From assembly GCF_000020725.1 (NCBI RefSeq), contig NC_011146.1, positions 4,551,151 through 4,615,150 of the forward strand: a DNA stretch of 64,000 nt, given 5' to 3'. This stretch comes from Citrifermentans bemidjiense Bem. GTDB taxonomy: Bacteria > Desulfobacterota > Desulfuromonadia > Geobacterales > Geobacteraceae. A program made the position numbers and the translations under genes. The notes beneath the pieces are model-generated. The model had not been told where the DNA came from. It ran no database searches and worked only from the letters and a program-made list of their open reading frames with translations. Shown piece after piece: positions 18,360 through 26,585 of the stretch (position 1 is its first letter; every line of letters starts with the position of its first letter).

Positions 18360-18752
18360 CTACATGAGCACCCGGTATTGCTCCCCATCCGCCTCGACCG
18401 CATACCGCTTCAGCGGCCGGTCCGCCGGCCCTTCCAGCACCTTCCCCTCGCGGTCGAAGCTGGAGCCGTGGCAGGGACAGACGAGCCCGGCCGGGGTGAC
18501 GTTCACCGTGCACCCGAGGTGGGTGCAGACAAGGTCGAGCGCATAAACCTTCTCCCCACGGCGCAACAGCGCCACCCGCGCCTCCCGGTACACCAGCGCG
18601 CCGTCTTGCGGCAGCTCCGCCTTCGCCACCGTGAGGAGGGTCTTTTTCCGCCGCAGCTTCGGGGTCAGGAAGTTCCCGATAAGCCATCCCCCCGCCAAAA
18701 GGGAGATCAGCGCGGCGAGGAAGCTTCTACGTGATCGATAAGTTTCTGCCAT
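18360..18752 (-). CDS. extO: Rieske 2Fe-2S subunit ExtO
   Basis: 130 residues. A twin-arginine-like N-terminus (SRRSFLAALISLLAGGWLIG) anchors the protein. The cluster ligands C76 and H78 (CTHLGC) and C92 and H95 (CPCHGS) are intact, with C81/C94 as the disulfide pair of true Rieske proteins. It would shuttle electrons from quinol at the ExtP/Q site to the c-type cytochromes. Its start overlaps the end of the decaheme gene by 46 bases. Confidence 0.9.
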   Translation of the reverse strand: MAETYRSRRSFLAALISLLAGGWLIGNFLTPKLRRKKTLLTVAKAELPQDGALVYREARVALLRRGEKVYALDLVCTHLGCTVNVTPAGLVCPCHGSSFDREGKVLEGPADRPLKRYAVEADGEQYRVLM

Positions 18753-19963
18753 CTTTCCAGGTAAGCCCTCCGATAGGCCGTTGTCTTCTTGCTCAACTCA
18801 CGGTACCGCGCCGCAGGCAGGAACGACCCATTCACCACCTTCTGCCCGCTTTGATCCCAGAAGGAGGGAAGCGTCATGCCGTCGGCCTGGAGCTGGTAGA
18901 TCCTGTCCGCCGCAGGCTCGAAGAGGAAGCGGCGCGGGTTGTCGTGGCACCCCTCGCACATCACGGTGCCGCGGCGCACGGTGTGCGGGAAGAACGCCTT
19001 CCACTCGGCCGCCAGAAGCCTGTTCTCCTCCCATACGGCCCGGTCCTGCCTGATGTCGGTGAAGTAGCCGATGAACTGCGGCCTGATCGGGCTCACCTTG
19101 CCGCGGCCGTTCAATCCCAGGGGGGGCGCGTCCTGTTTTCTCAGATACGCGCTCTTCACGTACTCTTCGGCGCCTAGCTCCCTCCGCACCCGGTACAGAT
19201 CCTTGGAGGGGCTCTCGGCGAAGCGGAGGTAAAAGGTGCCGTACTCCTGCGCGGCCCAGGCGGAATGGCAGGCCCAGCATTCCATCTTCTCCAGGTGCGC
19301 CGCGATCCGGTGTTCGACAACACTTAGCTTGGGCTTGTGGCAGTCCCGGCACCCCTTGGAGGAGCTCCTCCCAGCGACGAGGCTCGCCATGGAGTGGCAG
19401 TCGGCACAGGTAAGCCCCGCCTCGGCGTGGAGGTCCGGCGTCATCTTCAGGAAGGGCTCGCCGTAGGCCGTGTCGCCGCGCTGGTAGCGCAGGCTGTCCT
19501 CGCGCGGGGCCATGCCGTAGTAGTCGGTCCCGACGAAGTACCCCTTGTGGCAGGTGAAGCAGTCCCGATCCCTCGGCTTCGCGATCTCGTGCCCCTTGCC
19601 GCCGTGACAGTCGGTGCACCCCTGAAGATGGCAGGAATTGCAGTTCTTCCCGAAGAACTCCCCGTCCATTCTGCCGAAGCTCCTCGCCACGAACCCCGTC
19701 TCCCGCACCCGGGTCGCCATGGGGCGGCCGAAGAGGGCCTGGTACCCCTTGTGGCAGCCGACGCACCCGGCGGCGCGCCCCGAGGCGGAGGCCGGATCCC
19801 TGAGGGTGTCGCTCTCGGAGAGGTGGCAGGATAGGCAGGGGACGCCGGCGTGGACGCCGCTCACAGCTATCTTGTGGCAGTCGGTGCAGTTCTCCCTGGC
19901 CTCCCCGGCGGCAGCGCTAAGGAGCAGAAAGCAGGCGACGATGCAGAGCATCATTGAGCGCAC
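18707..19963 (-). CDS. extN: decaheme c-type cytochrome ExtN
   Basis: 418 residues with a signal peptide (MRSMMLCIVACFLLLSAAAGEA) and ten CxxCH motifs (CTDCH, CLSCH, CVGCH, CNSCH, CTDCH, CFTCH, CADCH, CRDCH, CWACH, CEGCH). Nine fall in the first ~245 residues; the tenth follows a ~100-residue heme-free stretch (VMCEGCH). It is periplasmic and presumably links the quinol-oxidising subunits to the outer-membrane conduit. Its start overlaps extM by 47 bases and its end overlaps extO. The letter is from cluster order. Confidence 0.8.
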   Translation of the reverse strand: MRSMMLCIVACFLLLSAAAGEARENCTDCHKIAVSGVHAGVPCLSCHLSESDTLRDPASASGRAAGCVGCHKGYQALFGRPMATRVRETGFVARSFGRMDGEFFGKNCNSCHLQGCTDCHGGKGHEIAKPRDRDCFTCHKGYFVGTDYYGMAPREDSLRYQRGDTAYGEPFLKMTPDLHAEAGLTCADCHSMASLVAGRSSSKGCRDCHKPKLSVVEHRIAAHLEKMECWACHSAWAAQEYGTFYLRFAESPSKDLYRVRRELGAEEYVKSAYLRKQDAPPLGLNGRGKVSPIRPQFIGYFTDIRQDRAVWEENRLLAAEWKAFFPHTVRRGTVMCEGCHDNPRRFLFEPAADRIYQLQADGMTLPSFWDQSGQKVVNGSFLPAARYRELSKKTTAYRRAYLERWQKLIDHVEASSPR

Positions 19964-21797
19964 GATAATTCAGCTCCTTTCGATAGATCGGGTCTTTGGC
20001 CTTTTCGTGGCAGACCAGGCAGAGGTTCACCGACAGGGCCCGCCGCACCTCCGCCCCGTTCAGCGGCCGCGAGTTCTCCCGGGTGATGGCGGAATAGGCG
20101 CGCACCTTCCCCCCCTGCAAGGTGAGAAAGCCGTCCAGGGGCTTGTCGGCGGACTGCTCGCAGATCAGGGTCCCCTCTATCTCCCCCCCCGAGACTACGT
20201 GCTGCCCGAATCCCAGGAAGGCGGGGTTCCCGTGGCATTCGCCACAGCCGATCGCCTTCTTGCCGGTGTTGTGCGAGTAAAAGGGGGCGAAGCGCAACTG
20301 CTTTTTACCCTTGAACCTGGCAACGTACTCGTCCTTGGAGACGGAGAGGTCGGGCTCTATCACGGTGACGAAGGTCTGGCACCCGGGGGTGACCGTGGAG
20401 ATCTTGCCGCGCTGGTTCAGGGCCAGCGGGAAGGGGTAGAGCATCCGGTAATCTTCCTTCTCGCTGAAGCGTCCGGGGGTCGCCATTTTGGCTATGTAAT
20501 CCATCCCCGGCTTGCTCCTGTCGTAGGTGGTGTGGCAACCGTAGCACTGGACGACGGTGCGGGAGTGGCAGGAGTAGCATTCCATCCTGCCGTGGCCGGC
20601 CACGCTGTGCTCGGGGGTCCCGGTGATGACGCGGCTTTTGAAGAGCTTGCCGCTTCTTTTTCCCAGCACCCAGACGGCGCCGTCGCGGTAGAAGACGTTG
20701 GAGTACTTGCGCCCCTTGGCGGTGAGGATCATCTTCATCCCCTGGCGCATCTGCATGGCGTAGCCCCGCGATTCCCGGATCGCCTCGTCGCTCTCGCCCG
20801 CTATCCGCTGGTAGCGCGGGGGCCTCGCCCCGCCGTGACAGTCCTCGCAGGAGACCTCGGTCTGCAGGTACATGTTCTCGTAGCCGTAGCCGTCCCCCAT
20901 GGTGTCCCGGGAGGTGTGGCAGTCGATGCACTCCATCCCGGCGGCGAAATGGATGTCGGAGGCGATATGGGTGAGGTTGCGCCCCCCCGAAGTCATTACC
21001 GGTCCGGGCTGGCCGTTTCTGGTGGGAACCATAGAGTTGTTGCCGTCGTAGAGCCCCTGGTAGCTCAGGGCGATCCGTCCGCTCCTGTTGTGGCAGCGCG
21101 CGCAGACCTCGGTCCCCGGGAGCTTCTCCATGGCGTGGCTCGCAGCGTACAGCCCCTTCCCCCGCGCCGAAGCGTCCCCCCCCTGGTAGGTGGCGCGGTC
21201 GTTGTAAGGGAAATGGCAGGCGGCGCAGCCGGCGGCGTGGCTTGCACCGTAGACCTCTCCGCTCTCCGTCGCCACGTGGCACTGCGAGCAGAACTTCCGG
21301 TACAACTCGCCGGAGATATGATCGAGTTCGGCCACCGGCTTCAGCCGGCGCGCTTTTCCCGCCGCATCATAGTCGTTCCCTCCCCTGCTGCTGTAGAGCC
21401 CCCCCGGCCCCTCCCAGGTGAGTTGGATGTTTTTGATCATCCCCGTGGTCGTGTACATGAGGTTTGAGCGCACCCGGTCCAGCTGGTACAGGTGGCAGGA
21501 GCCGCAGGTCTTTTCCCAGTGCTCCGGCGCCGCCGGGTTCCGGGGGCCGTACATGGCCAGGTGGGAGGCATGCTTGTTTTTTATCGAAGGGTCGCCGCCG
21601 TGGCAGGAGACGCAGTCGGCATGGCTCTTCGACACCTTTTCGATCTTCGGATGACAGAGTACGCACTGGCTGACCTTGCCGGCGCGGGTGCATCCAGGCA
21701 GCGCGAGGAGGGCGAGCAGCAAAAGGAACAACGACGCTTTCTTGTGGGTATCTGCTGTTGTCATCCCGCCCATGGCCGTTTTGTGGGTCTTCATCAT
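19917..21797 (-). CDS. extM: dodecaheme cytochrome lipoprotein ExtM
   Basis: 626 residues with twelve CxxCH sites (CVLCH, CVSCH, CGSCH, CSQCH, CAACH, CARCH, CIDCH, CEDCH, CYSCH, CYGCH, CGECH, CLVCH). The N-terminus carries a lipoprotein signal (LLLLALLALPGC), so the mature protein is lipid-anchored. Two runs of eight C lie inside the intact frame. Start is uncertain: ATG 21797 has no ribosome binding site, while ATG 21764 (MTTADTHKK) follows GGGCGGG and gives a normal signal peptide. It is the first gene of the second ext transcription unit, behind its own candidate promoter. Confidence 0.82.
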   Translation of the reverse strand: MMKTHKTAMGGMTTADTHKKASLFLLLLALLALPGCTRAGKVSQCVLCHPKIEKVSKSHADCVSCHGGDPSIKNKHASHLAMYGPRNPAAPEHWEKTCGSCHLYQLDRVRSNLMYTTTGMIKNIQLTWEGPGGLYSSRGGNDYDAAGKARRLKPVAELDHISGELYRKFCSQCHVATESGEVYGASHAAGCAACHFPYNDRATYQGGDASARGKGLYAASHAMEKLPGTEVCARCHNRSGRIALSYQGLYDGNNSMVPTRNGQPGPVMTSGGRNLTHIASDIHFAAGMECIDCHTSRDTMGDGYGYENMYLQTEVSCEDCHGGARPPRYQRIAGESDEAIRESRGYAMQMRQGMKMILTAKGRKYSNVFYRDGAVWVLGKRSGKLFKSRVITGTPEHSVAGHGRMECYSCHSRTVVQCYGCHTTYDRSKPGMDYIAKMATPGRFSEKEDYRMLYPFPLALNQRGKISTVTPGCQTFVTVIEPDLSVSKDEYVARFKGKKQLRFAPFYSHNTGKKAIGCGECHGNPAFLGFGQHVVSGGEIEGTLICEQSADKPLDGFLTLQGGKVRAYSAITRENSRPLNGAEVRRALSVNLCLVCHEKAKDPIYRKELNYRALNDALHRRLLSAP

Positions 21798-21886
21798 CGT
21801 GGTGTGCCCCGTGCTCGAGCTTGTGCCGGAACCGCTCTCGAAGCAGTAGGTGCCTGGAGGTGGCAGGGGCCGCCCCTCGTCGGCGC

Positions 21887-21915
21887 ATTATAGTAAAATT
21901 AGCGGCATTCTCCAA
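21887..21915 (-). promoter_or_regulatory. candidate sigma-70 promoter for extMNOPQS
   Basis: On the minus strand a perfect TATAAT (21887-21892) lies 17 bases after TTGGAG (21910-21915). It sits between the terminator that follows extKL and the extM start, with a leader of about 85-115 bases. Confidence 0.55.
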
Positions 21916-21933
21916 AGTGTTTCATGAGGAACT

Positions 21934-21967
21934 GAAAAAAAACGGCCGGCGTTGCGGGACGCCGGCC
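21934..21967 (-). terminator. intrinsic terminator after extKL
   Basis: On the minus strand a perfect 9-bp stem GGCCGGCGT/ACGCCGGCC is followed by G and eight T. It begins about 38 bases after the extKL stop and splits the ext cluster into two units. Confidence 0.9.
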
Positions 21968-22004
21968 CATTGCATCAAGTTTCGCTACCGGTGATACGAT
22001 GAGG

Positions 22005-23363
22005 CTACTTGCCGCTTTTGCTGATGGTTACCGTCTTGGTGAACTCCTTCCAGACGAACGGGTCGCTGTTGGGGGTCCCGAAGGGGAGGTAGGTGAGCTT
22101 CACCTCCACGTCCAGATCAAAGGCGGACGGTTTCTCCACCGTCTTGCCGTTCTCCTCGACCTCGGTCAGGGGGAACATGATGTCGAAGCGCTCCTTCACA
22201 AGCTTGCCGGGGGGAAGCCCGGTATCCTCGATAAGGCCGCTCTTCTCGTAGGGGCCGCGCCCCATCCGGTCGCCGCGCGCGAGCTGCTGCGGTACCGGCA
22301 TGTAGATCTTCTCCTGGTTGAACACTTCCTTGCCGTCTTTCGTCTTCGCTATTACCGACAGAACCAGTCGGTTGGGGGTCGGTCAGCCATCCGGTATGGA
22401 GTGGCCGGCCTTGTTCACCATCTCGACCTTGACCACCGCCTTGGGCTTCACCTTGGCGCCGTCGCGCCAGTAGTAGCCGAAAGCCTCCGCGTGGAACTCG
22501 ACAGCCTTGTCGGTCATCGCGGCGTTACGGTACGCCTGGATGTTGTGACCGAGCTTGCTGTTCTTCATGTGGCAGTCCTGGCAGTTCTCCTGCCCCACCT
22601 CCGCCTTGTAGACCCAGAGGTAGCTCCCGTAGGAGGTGCAGCACTGGGTCGGCTCGTCAAGCTCCAGGTTGGGTCCCAGGCCGTGGCACTGGCCGCACTG
22701 GATGGCCTGGTCCATGATCGGGCTCTGAGCCAGCTTCGGGAACTTGTCGGAGGGGTGATCACCCGCCTTGGAACCGTAGACCACACCCGCCTTCGGGTAG
22801 CCGTCCTGCCACTTGTGGGTGATGGCGTTGCGGTTATGGCAGATCAGGCAGTTGATGCTGACGCTTTTCAGCTTCTCCTCGAACTTCTTCGCCGCTTCCT
22901 TGTCCTTTTTCTTACGGGCGTCGCTCCAGCCGTACAGGGTGTTCACCAATTCCTGTGCCACAGAATCCTCGGCATCGGCCAGTTGCGGCAGGTGGCACTT
23001 GGCGCATCCCATCAGGTGCTCGACCTTGACGTCCTTTCTGCTCTTCACCCCCGAGTACGGCTCTTCCATGAGTCCGTTCTCGATGGTGGTCATGATGGTC
23101 ATCGCCGTGCGGCCGGTGCCGAAGATGGACCGGGAATGGATGGAATCCTGGGACTGCTTGTGCTGCTCCTCATGGCACTCGACACAGGAGCTGGAATCGT
23201 ACATCTTGGCGAGCTCGGCCAGGGTCTTGGCCTTGCCGGACTTGGCGACGATGCTCTCCTTCCAGCCGATACCCGCTTTCTCCGCGTAGGCGGATCCGAC
23301 CAGGGCGCCCAGTACCAGCGTTGCCGCCAGGACGCCTCTTGCTGTTGCTTTTATCATGTTCAT
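22005..23363 (-). CDS. extKL: pentaheme cytochrome ExtKL with in-frame TGA (probable selenocysteine)
   Basis: Read through one TGA (22383-22385), this frame gives 452 residues. A signal peptide (residues 1-27) is followed by five CxxCH sites (CVECH, CAKCH, CLICH, CGQCH, CQDCH) in the first ~270 residues, and then a heme-free beta-rich C-terminal part. The TGA is residue 327, in KAGHSIPDG-U-PTPNRLVLSV; the same frame continues 125 codons to TAA-type stop at 22005 without a start codon of its own near the TGA. A hairpin immediately 3' of the TGA resembles a bacterial SECIS. Gene order extI-extJ-here-extM matches the Geobacter gene pair called extK/extL or ExtKL. A nonsense mutation is the alternative. 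Confidence 0.8.
22354..22383 (-). promoter_or_regulatory. SECIS-like hairpin directly after the extKL TGA
   Basis: On the minus strand, ACCGAC (its first A being the last base of the TGA) pairs perfectly with GTCGGT. Inside, AACC pairs with GGTT around a GACT loop whose first base is G, as bacterial SECIS loops require. The loop begins 13 bases after the TGA, slightly closer than in E. coli fdhF. Confidence 0.65.
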
Positions 23364-23400
23364 ACCTCGTTCAGTGATGAAGCCAAAGGGTAGTCGTGTC

Positions 23401-23718
23401 CTAGCACCCCTGCATTTCGTCCCCCTCGCACTCGGTAAGGGTCATCTTGGAGTCGACGGCGATCTTTGCCGCCTTGGACTTGCTGAACTTCAAGGTCACC
23501 TCGTTCCCCTGGACCGAGACTACCTTGGGGGATCCCCCTGCAGCGGTCACGTTGGCGCCTTTCTTGGCCCAGGCGGGAACCGCCCCCTCGACCGTCACGG
23601 TCACCTTTTCACCCTCCACCTTGGTCACCTTCCCGGAGACCGGGCCTGCCGCGAAGGCCGAAACTGCGAGCGCGGCCGTCAGGATGGCCGCCGCAAGCAA
23701 TGCGATGATCTTTTTCAT
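23401..23718 (-). CDS. extJ: small exported protein ExtJ
   Basis: 105 residues: signal peptide (MKKIIALLAAAILTAALAVSAFA) and an ~80-residue beta-rich domain alternating G/K/V-rich strands (VSGKVTKVEGEKVTVTVEG), ending with an acidic two-cysteine tail (LTECEGDEMQGC). It is probably periplasmic; the two C-terminal cysteines could form a disulfide or bind metal or selenium species (inference). AGGAGGAAAAC precedes the ATG. It lies between porin extI and cytochrome extKL. Confidence 0.75.
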   Translation of the reverse strand: MKKIIALLAAAILTAALAVSAFAAGPVSGKVTKVEGEKVTVTVEGAVPAWAKKGANVTAAGGSPKVVSVQGNEVTLKFSKSKAAKIAVDSKMTLTECEGDEMQGC

Positions 23719-23802
23719 GGTTTTCCTCCTCTTCGTTGTAGGTCGTGCCAGCCCCCCCTCCCCGGCTACAGGGAAAGAGGGCTGGCACCGCCGGTGCTGT
23801 TG

Positions 23803-25005
23803 CTAGAAGATAAGCTGCAGCTGCGTGATGTAGGTCATGAAGTCTTCGGTGGTTTCAGTCCCCCCGGCCTTGTTGAAGCCGGTCGAGTTTGCCTCGAAGG
23901 TAAGCTTCAGGTTCTGGCCGCGCAGGTAGTAGTTGAACCCGCCGCCGTACCAGTCGATCCTCTGGTCGAATACCCCGTTCAACTCGGCAAAGCGCCACCT
24001 CTCGTACCTGACGAAGAGCTGCAACGGCAGGTTCGGGAGCATGTAACCACCCTTCACGTAATAGCCGTTCTTCTGGCCGTTGATGCCTGAGGTCAGGGGG
24101 TCCGCCCCGGGTCCGCCCAGGTACGCGTCTTCCAGGTCGATCTTTTCGTAGGCCGCCGATGCGGTGACGGTGCCTATCCCTTCGAGCGGGTACTCGACGA
24201 AGCCATCGACCGTCCACGCCTTGTAATCCTTCTTGTCGGTCCGCGTCAGCGTGTCGCCGTAGGCTACCTCCGGCTCGAACTGGTAGGCGGCGCCGATGGT
24301 GGCCACCTTTTTCTTGCCCAGATAGGTCCCCTTGTAGCCGTAGTCGTTCTCGGGGTCGAGGAGAGTGACGTGGGCGCGAGCGGAGTAGCGGAAGTTAGAG
24401 GCCGGCGCGGTCTCGCCGGAAACGGCCTTGCGCCCTTCCATGGCATCGACGCGGTACTGGAACATGTCGTCGAAGAGGTTGCCCCAGACCGCCACCCCGG
24501 TGTCGCGGGTGGTGGTGTAGGGGGCGCGGATGAAGAGCGAGCGGTCCAGGGTGAGCGGCATCTCGCACGCCTCCAGGTTCTCGCGGGAGAGGTTGTACTT
24601 GAATTTACCGACGTTGATGCGGAAGGCGTCGTTGACCTTGAAGCGCATCACCGCGTCTAAGAGCTGGAACTCCGAGCCCTGGTTGGTGTCGGCGACATCG
24701 AACGGGGTGATGTTGGCGTCGGAGATGTACTCGGTCTGGACGTAGAGGGACATGTTGTCGCCGTATTTACCCATGAGCGCCAGGCGGTTTCTGCGGAAGT
24801 TGAAGTTCATGGTGCTGTCGCTGTTGTTCTCACCGGAGCCGGTGTCGCGCAGCGTCATCTGGAACTGCCCCTTGTAGTCGAGCTGCAAGGCGCCTTCGTC
24901 GTTGGGGCCGAAGGTCATTTTGGGGCCGGCGAAAGCGGTTCCGGCCATTAGTGCAATCCCTAAACCCAGTAAGGGAATGGTCGCTATCTTGGACGTCTTG
25001 GTCAT
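23803..25005 (-). CDS. extI: outer-membrane porin ExtI
   Basis: 400 residues from ATG 25005 (AAAGGAGTGAATCT upstream; the longer frame to 25074 lacks such a signal). Signal peptide MTKTSKIATIPLLGLGIALMAGTAFA, then a beta-barrel with alternating polar/aromatic strands and a C-terminal QLQLIF ending in phenylalanine, the outer-membrane assembly signal. In Geobacter the ext porin is linked to selenite/tellurite uptake or transfer across the outer membrane. It lies 55 bases after the rhodanese gene. Confidence 0.85.
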   Translation of the reverse strand: MTKTSKIATIPLLGLGIALMAGTAFAGPKMTFGPNDEGALQLDYKGQFQMTLRDTGSGENNSDSTMNFNFRRNRLALMGKYGDNMSLYVQTEYISDANITPFDVADTNQGSEFQLLDAVMRFKVNDAFRINVGKFKYNLSRENLEACEMPLTLDRSLFIRAPYTTTRDTGVAVWGNLFDDMFQYRVDAMEGRKAVSGETAPASNFRYSARAHVTLLDPENDYGYKGTYLGKKKVATIGAAYQFEPEVAYGDTLTRTDKKDYKAWTVDGFVEYPLEGIGTVTASAAYEKIDLEDAYLGGPGADPLTSGINGQKNGYYVKGGYMLPNLPLQLFVRYERWRFAELNGVFDQRIDWYGGGFNYYLRGQNLKLTFEANSTGFNKAGGTETTEDFMTYITQLQLIF

Positions 25006-25060
25006 AGATTCACTCCTTTTTTGTTGTAGGTCCGCCCCCGGCAGGGGCCGGGCACCCGGA

Positions 25061-26464
25061 CTAGCAGCCGCCACCGCCGCCGGAGGTGGAGCCGCCGGTC
25101 GTACCGCTCACGCTGCTGCGATAGGCCCTGTCCGCGCTCTCGATTTGGTTGCCGTCCGCGAAGCTCGGCTCGACGGGGTACATACGCGCCCCGTAGTCGA
25201 CTATCGGGCGCTGGGTGAGATTGGTGGCGCTGATGGTGCGCTGTACGTTGAAGATCAGGTTGTCCATAAGCGCCGTGGTATCCCAGATTGAACCTACTTT
25301 AAGCTTGCCGCCCGCGTTCACCGTGGCGCCGGTAGTATCCACCGCAGTGCGGTTGCTGGGAGCCAAGAGGTTCCACTGGCCCAGAGAGCCGTCGTACCAC
25401 TTCACGTCGACATTGGAGTTGTTGTAGTAGGCAATGCCGTCCAGGGCGAAGTAGCCGACCGAGGCGTAGTTGCCGGCCCGGCAGAAGACGATGAAGGTTT
25501 TGGTGGCGTCGCGGGTTGCCGCGCTTAATGCGGTAGTGCCGTCGGTACCGAACGCTGCGGCCAGGTCGGATTTTATCGTCGCGGCGTCCTTGAAAGTGAG
25601 GCTGCCTGCCGGTGAGGTCATCGCGGTCGCTACGTAGGAGTACGAACCTTTGATGGCGCCGTCGAAGGGGGTGTATTTGGTGGTCTCGAAGAGGTCGGTG
25701 GTGGAGGAAACGTTGGTCGCGCCGCGCACCGTATCCACCAGCGTCACCTTATCGGTGTTGCCGGCAACGATGGCTTTTACGTAGGTGATCATTTCAGAGA
25801 GGGAAACCCTCATGTCGGTGTTCACCCTGGTGGCCCCGTTCTGGGCTACGCCGTAGGTCGACCGGGCGACGGTCGGCACGGCGGTGGTCAAGGCGTTGCT
25901 TGCCGCCCACGCGGCGTTGCCTCCCTGCAGGACTTTAAGCCGCTCTTTCGGGAAGCCCCAATAACGGAAGGTCGTATAGGCACGGGTCACGTTGACGAAG
26001 CCTGCCGCATTGTTGGTCAGGACGATGGTGGTATTGCCGTCGATGCCGGCGTTCTGGACGATGCTGTCGATGGCCGAGCCGGTGCAGACCATGCTCCCCA
26101 CGACGGTCATCGGTCCCTCTGCGCGGGTGTTGTCCATGAAAGCCGCAGACCCGGCCGAGATCAGCTGAGCCCCGGGTATATGCCCGACGGTGTTGTACTT
26201 GTTGGTCCCGTCACTCTCGTTGTTGGAAACGTCGAGAATAACGACCCGGTCGTAGCCGCCTTGCTTGTTGACCAAGCCGGCATCCATCCAGCCTTTGAGA
26301 TCGCCGGTTGTGATTAAAGCAGTCGCAGTTTTCGTGGTGACAATCGATTGCGACGGAGTGGTGTAACTGTCAGTACCGCAGCCCCAGATGGTAAGGGCTG
26401 CCATGGCGATTCCCAACAGGGCCGCCAGCATTCCCTTGCTCTTTCTCATCATCTTTTCCGACAT
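25061..26464 (-). CDS. extH: rhodanese-like lipoprotein ExtH
   Basis: 467 residues. The N-terminus ends in a lipobox-like ALTIWGC (Cys29), so it is probably lipid-anchored. Two rhodanese-like domains follow: the first (about 45-190) lacks a cysteine loop (VLTNNAAGF in its place); the second (about 220-400) has the active loop FCRAGNYAS, whose cysteine could carry persulfide or perselenide. The last residues are a Gly/Ser tail ending GGSTSGGGGGC, with cysteine as the terminal residue. It heads the first ext transcription unit; AAAGGAGG precedes the ATG. Confidence 0.85.
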   Translation of the reverse strand: MSEKMMRKSKGMLAALLGIAMAALTIWGCGTDSYTTPSQSIVTTKTATALITTGDLKGWMDAGLVNKQGGYDRVVILDVSNNESDGTNKYNTVGHIPGAQLISAGSAAFMDNTRAEGPMTVVGSMVCTGSAIDSIVQNAGIDGNTTIVLTNNAAGFVNVTRAYTTFRYWGFPKERLKVLQGGNAAWAASNALTTAVPTVARSTYGVAQNGATRVNTDMRVSLSEMITYVKAIVAGNTDKVTLVDTVRGATNVSSTTDLFETTKYTPFDGAIKGSYSYVATAMTSPAGSLTFKDAATIKSDLAAAFGTDGTTALSAATRDATKTFIVFCRAGNYASVGYFALDGIAYYNNSNVDVKWYDGSLGQWNLLAPSNRTAVDTTGATVNAGGKLKVGSIWDTTALMDNLIFNVQRTISATNLTQRPIVDYGARMYPVEPSFADGNQIESADRAYRSSVSGTTGGSTSGGGGGC

Positions 26465-26531
26465 ACAACCTCCTTTGGATTAGGTGACCATTCATGTAAT
26501 TAACTCCTGAACCTTTCCCTCCTTTCACAGC

Positions 26532-26547
26532 ATTTGTTCAAACAAAT
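26532..26547. promoter_or_regulatory. palindrome ATTTGTT-CA-AACAAAT, possible operator
   Basis: A perfect 7-bp inverted repeat around CA, placed at roughly +4 to +19 of the candidate extH promoter on the minus strand. Position suits a repressor site; the binding protein is unknown. Confidence 0.4.
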
Positions 26548-26557
26548 TATTTATTAC

Positions 26558-26585
26558 AAGTTAAAAGCATTTCGCGCACTGTCAA
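26558..26585 (-). promoter_or_regulatory. candidate extH promoter
   Basis: On the minus strand, TTGACA (26580-26585), 16-base spacer, TAACTT (26558-26563). The -35 is perfect, the -10 weak, consistent with a regulated promoter. Confidence 0.4.

Noticed and set aside
19638..21467. 609-codon plus-strand frame opposite the extM/extN cytochromes
   Set aside because: Antisense shadow of a heme-motif-rich, high-GC gene; no domain recognisable and no ribosome binding site.
22005..22325. Separate 106-residue gene (GTG start) for the ExtL part
   Set aside because: The frame is continuous with the cytochrome upstream apart from the TGA, the GTG lacks a ribosome binding site, and a separate start would lose conserved-looking sequence between the TGA and 22325.
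21999..23393. 464-codon plus-strand frame opposite extKL
   Set aside because: It spans the extKL TGA uninterrupted, but its sequence is a shadow rich in L, V, H and G with no family features, while the minus strand shows five CxxCH motifs.
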